From Parcubacteria group bacterium (GTDB lineage: Bacteria; Patescibacteriota; Minisyncoccia; Phycocordibacterales; UBA2135), in NCBI GenBank assembly GCA_016180525.1, contig JACPBB010000004.1:1-38941 (forward strand): 38,941 nt of DNA, in the 5' to 3' direction. The first letter of the stretch is position 1. Every line of letters starts with the position of its first letter. The translations under genes and the position numbers were made by a program. Shown here in pieces: positions 38,601 through 38,941 of the stretch. The notes below the pieces were generated by a model. That model was not told where the DNA came from, ran no database searches, and worked only from the letters and a program-made list of their open reading frames with translations.

Positions 38601-38941
38601 TCGTGACACTCCAGGGTTCTGATATCTTTGCCTCATCAACGCTTGTTGTTGACGGCCTTTCTGTGCTTGGAGGAGATATTGTGCCAGACATAACCGATGG
38701 TTCTTCCCTCGGCACTACTGCTTTAAACTTCTCCGATCTCTTTCTTGACCTTGGCGCAGTCATTAACTTTGACTCCGGCGATGTGACGATAACCCACGGA
38801 AGTAATGACCTTTCAGTTGCCGGAGGAACACTTTCAATCCTGGGCGGCTTCATCTCCTCCGCCTCATCCTCTGCAACCTCGCTCTCCGCGACTGACCTAT
38901 TCGCATCCTCAACTATAGTCGCAGATGGACAAGCGCTCTTT
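35693..38941 (+). CDS. Giant HTH-transmembrane-adhesin-like surface protein, 5' part
   Basis: The frame runs from the ATG at 35693 to the window end without a stop (1083 codons, open). Residues 11-60 form a MerR/excisionase-like helix-turn-helix (YVSSKRAAEISGYAPDYIGQ, then RKLECRLIGRGWFVTE). Residues 167-188 are one membrane helix (LFVKTLVPMTLVIATGIGVF). Residues about 190-460 are unassigned, 463-520 a likely coiled coil (IVERVIERVVAGISPEDIA). From about 545 the chain is Ser/Thr/Gly-rich with repeats such as SVSGTSTFSG, VTGTASSTFTGGL, GVGTTSPAWTLSVAG, like phage tail-fibre or CPR surface fibres. The HTH should lie inside and the repeats outside the cell. Confidence 0.85.
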   Translation, partial: MGSEFFWGDKKYVSSKRAAEISGYAPDYIGQLCRKRKLECRLIGRGWFVTEASLLEHKNATKTRPAFQTEKTQKILIKKIEPATPEKSPLISQVPDSWDAFLFREEYQIQKKELQDAYESNYSTENFGAIYPDTFSQKNKEERGVYFKNINERNKILSPFLNFSYSLFVKTLVPMTLVIATGIGVFYVKDIASPLLANLLDSQKIVFKNNIRSFSLNESGNFSSHFENTVQKMQSYFDKKIIYINQAAGGINDNYPLTQNEIPSEDKYKQNIKNVGMLIAAVNFTELFSTELLMNTTQNVKRGYICILEYVSGNTHCFIKTEKVIANKGFSTSILSNFSLQLYHLTNNLMQPIRQEFFTSLVTKLGSRVYQTTNNVTKAVKENTFKLFTAQSPMQTETPNLKEAALRLKQKKEGEISANIISDIATSTTKEQSVVFNPVNENTLIAREGVKNLEQKGFAVESTTGAQTIVERVIERVVAGISPEDIAAQLNALENKLRQEIFKVGESGTREVRVVERQVALTNKIDQLPDVTLINATVSGNFTGLTDAHIPNDIVATNYLELAGGNITGTLGVGTTTPTEDFAVANRIYVGGTGTSTIENNLQVGGALSVSGVCLNCAGNNVLGNAALSVSGTSTFSGQLLSTNVSTVPHSFGTWAIGAAGSNPLTASFVVDPASADSDTNLFAISIGGSARFLVDAEGDVFANSITAVGGVTLSTTSASTFTVEGDTTLGDASTTDRTYFNSRIGSSLIPTADNILDIGDTTNSLAWRTGIFGTSLGVGTTSPAWTLSVAGTGSFDDYVRASYFIATSTVATSTFSGFLDVTGTNSTSTFSGGLTADAFAVTGTASSTFTGGLIVTSGNLSLATNGTFFISDTLALSANTLGSSVVNSSLTSVGTLSSLSVSGAATFSDTLSVSGLASFINASTSRLSVFDTAYFGGTATSTFDSTGALVLNALGSFNSGFISSATSSFVTLQGSDIFASSTLVVDGLSVLGGDIVPDITDGSSLGTTALNFSDLFLDLGAVINFDSGDVTITHGSNDLSVAGGTLSILGGFISSASSSATSLSATDLFASSTIVADGQALF

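Noticed and set aside
37606-38853. Three long minus-strand frames with Ser/Val/Pro-rich products
   Set aside because: They are complements of the repetitive Ser/Thr/Gly-rich surface protein, whose codon bias leaves the opposite strand open.
1-38941. Recoded TGA (as in SR1/Gracilibacteria)
   Set aside because: Genes end normally at TGA (recombinase, rpiB) and conserved proteins have no in-frame TGA.
35693-38941. Prophage tail fibre
   Set aside because: No other phage structural gene is near, and the protein has an N-terminal HTH and a membrane helix, which tail fibres lack.

Overview
This window looks like a chromosome segment of a Candidate Phyla Radiation (Patescibacteria) bacterium, most likely Parcubacteria-like. 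The sequence grounds for this are trimmed housekeeping enzymes (AlaRS without its C-terminal domain, ThrRS without its editing domain, a single-chain PheRS, a very short SMC), split transketolase, very short or absent 5' leaders with -10 boxes almost touching start codons, and a huge Ser/Thr/Gly-rich surface protein that starts with a MerR-like helix-turn-helix. TGA acts as a normal stop (for example at the end of the recombinase and rpiB), so the TGA-recoding CPR lineages are unlikely. The phylum call is inference from gene style; no 16S rRNA is present.

Layout. 1-7 kb is accessory: the end of a tyrosine recombinase, about 460 bases of repeats and hairpins, a 50-residue zinc-knuckle gene, small enzymes (nucleotidyltransferase-like, GNAT, NUDIX, HAD), a secreted protease-propeptide-like protein, an ABC-2 exporter pair, a Cys-rich protein, a YvlD-type membrane protein and a GIY-YIG gene bounded by inverted repeats. 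6.8-14.7 kb is a rightward metabolic block: glmS, gatB, then gap, rpiB, rpe-like, a PCC-domain gene and the two transketolase halves, which together make up much of a non-oxidative pentose phosphate and lower glycolysis module. 14.8-15.7 kb holds two unrecognised genes, each with its own terminator. 15.7-24.8 kb is translation and topology: alaS, rpsB-tsf, tRNA-Thr(UGU), a mitochondrial-type PheRS, gyrB, and on the minus strand thrS and a small unknown.

24.8-25.2 kb has no gene but carries a strong plus-strand promoter, a multi-stem RNA and a terminator, and is my best candidate for an undescribed structured ncRNA. 25.2-35.4 kb is replication, repair and RNA processing: dnaE (-), rnhB, rpmF, a NusB-NUDIX fusion, rnc, a hinge-less mini-SMC (+), then recR and dnaB (-). 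From 35.7 kb to the window end runs an open frame of at least 1083 residues: cytoplasmic-type HTH, one membrane segment, a coiled region, then tail-fibre-like beta repeats.

The observations I rate highest are the monomeric PheRS with a fused FDX-ACB domain, the orphan structured RNA at 24.90-25.08 kb, the HTH-transmembrane-adhesin protein, the hinge-less SMC and the NusB-NUDIX fusion. Intergenic DNA is built from several families of short degenerate words. Families were recognised by eye; no database search was run.
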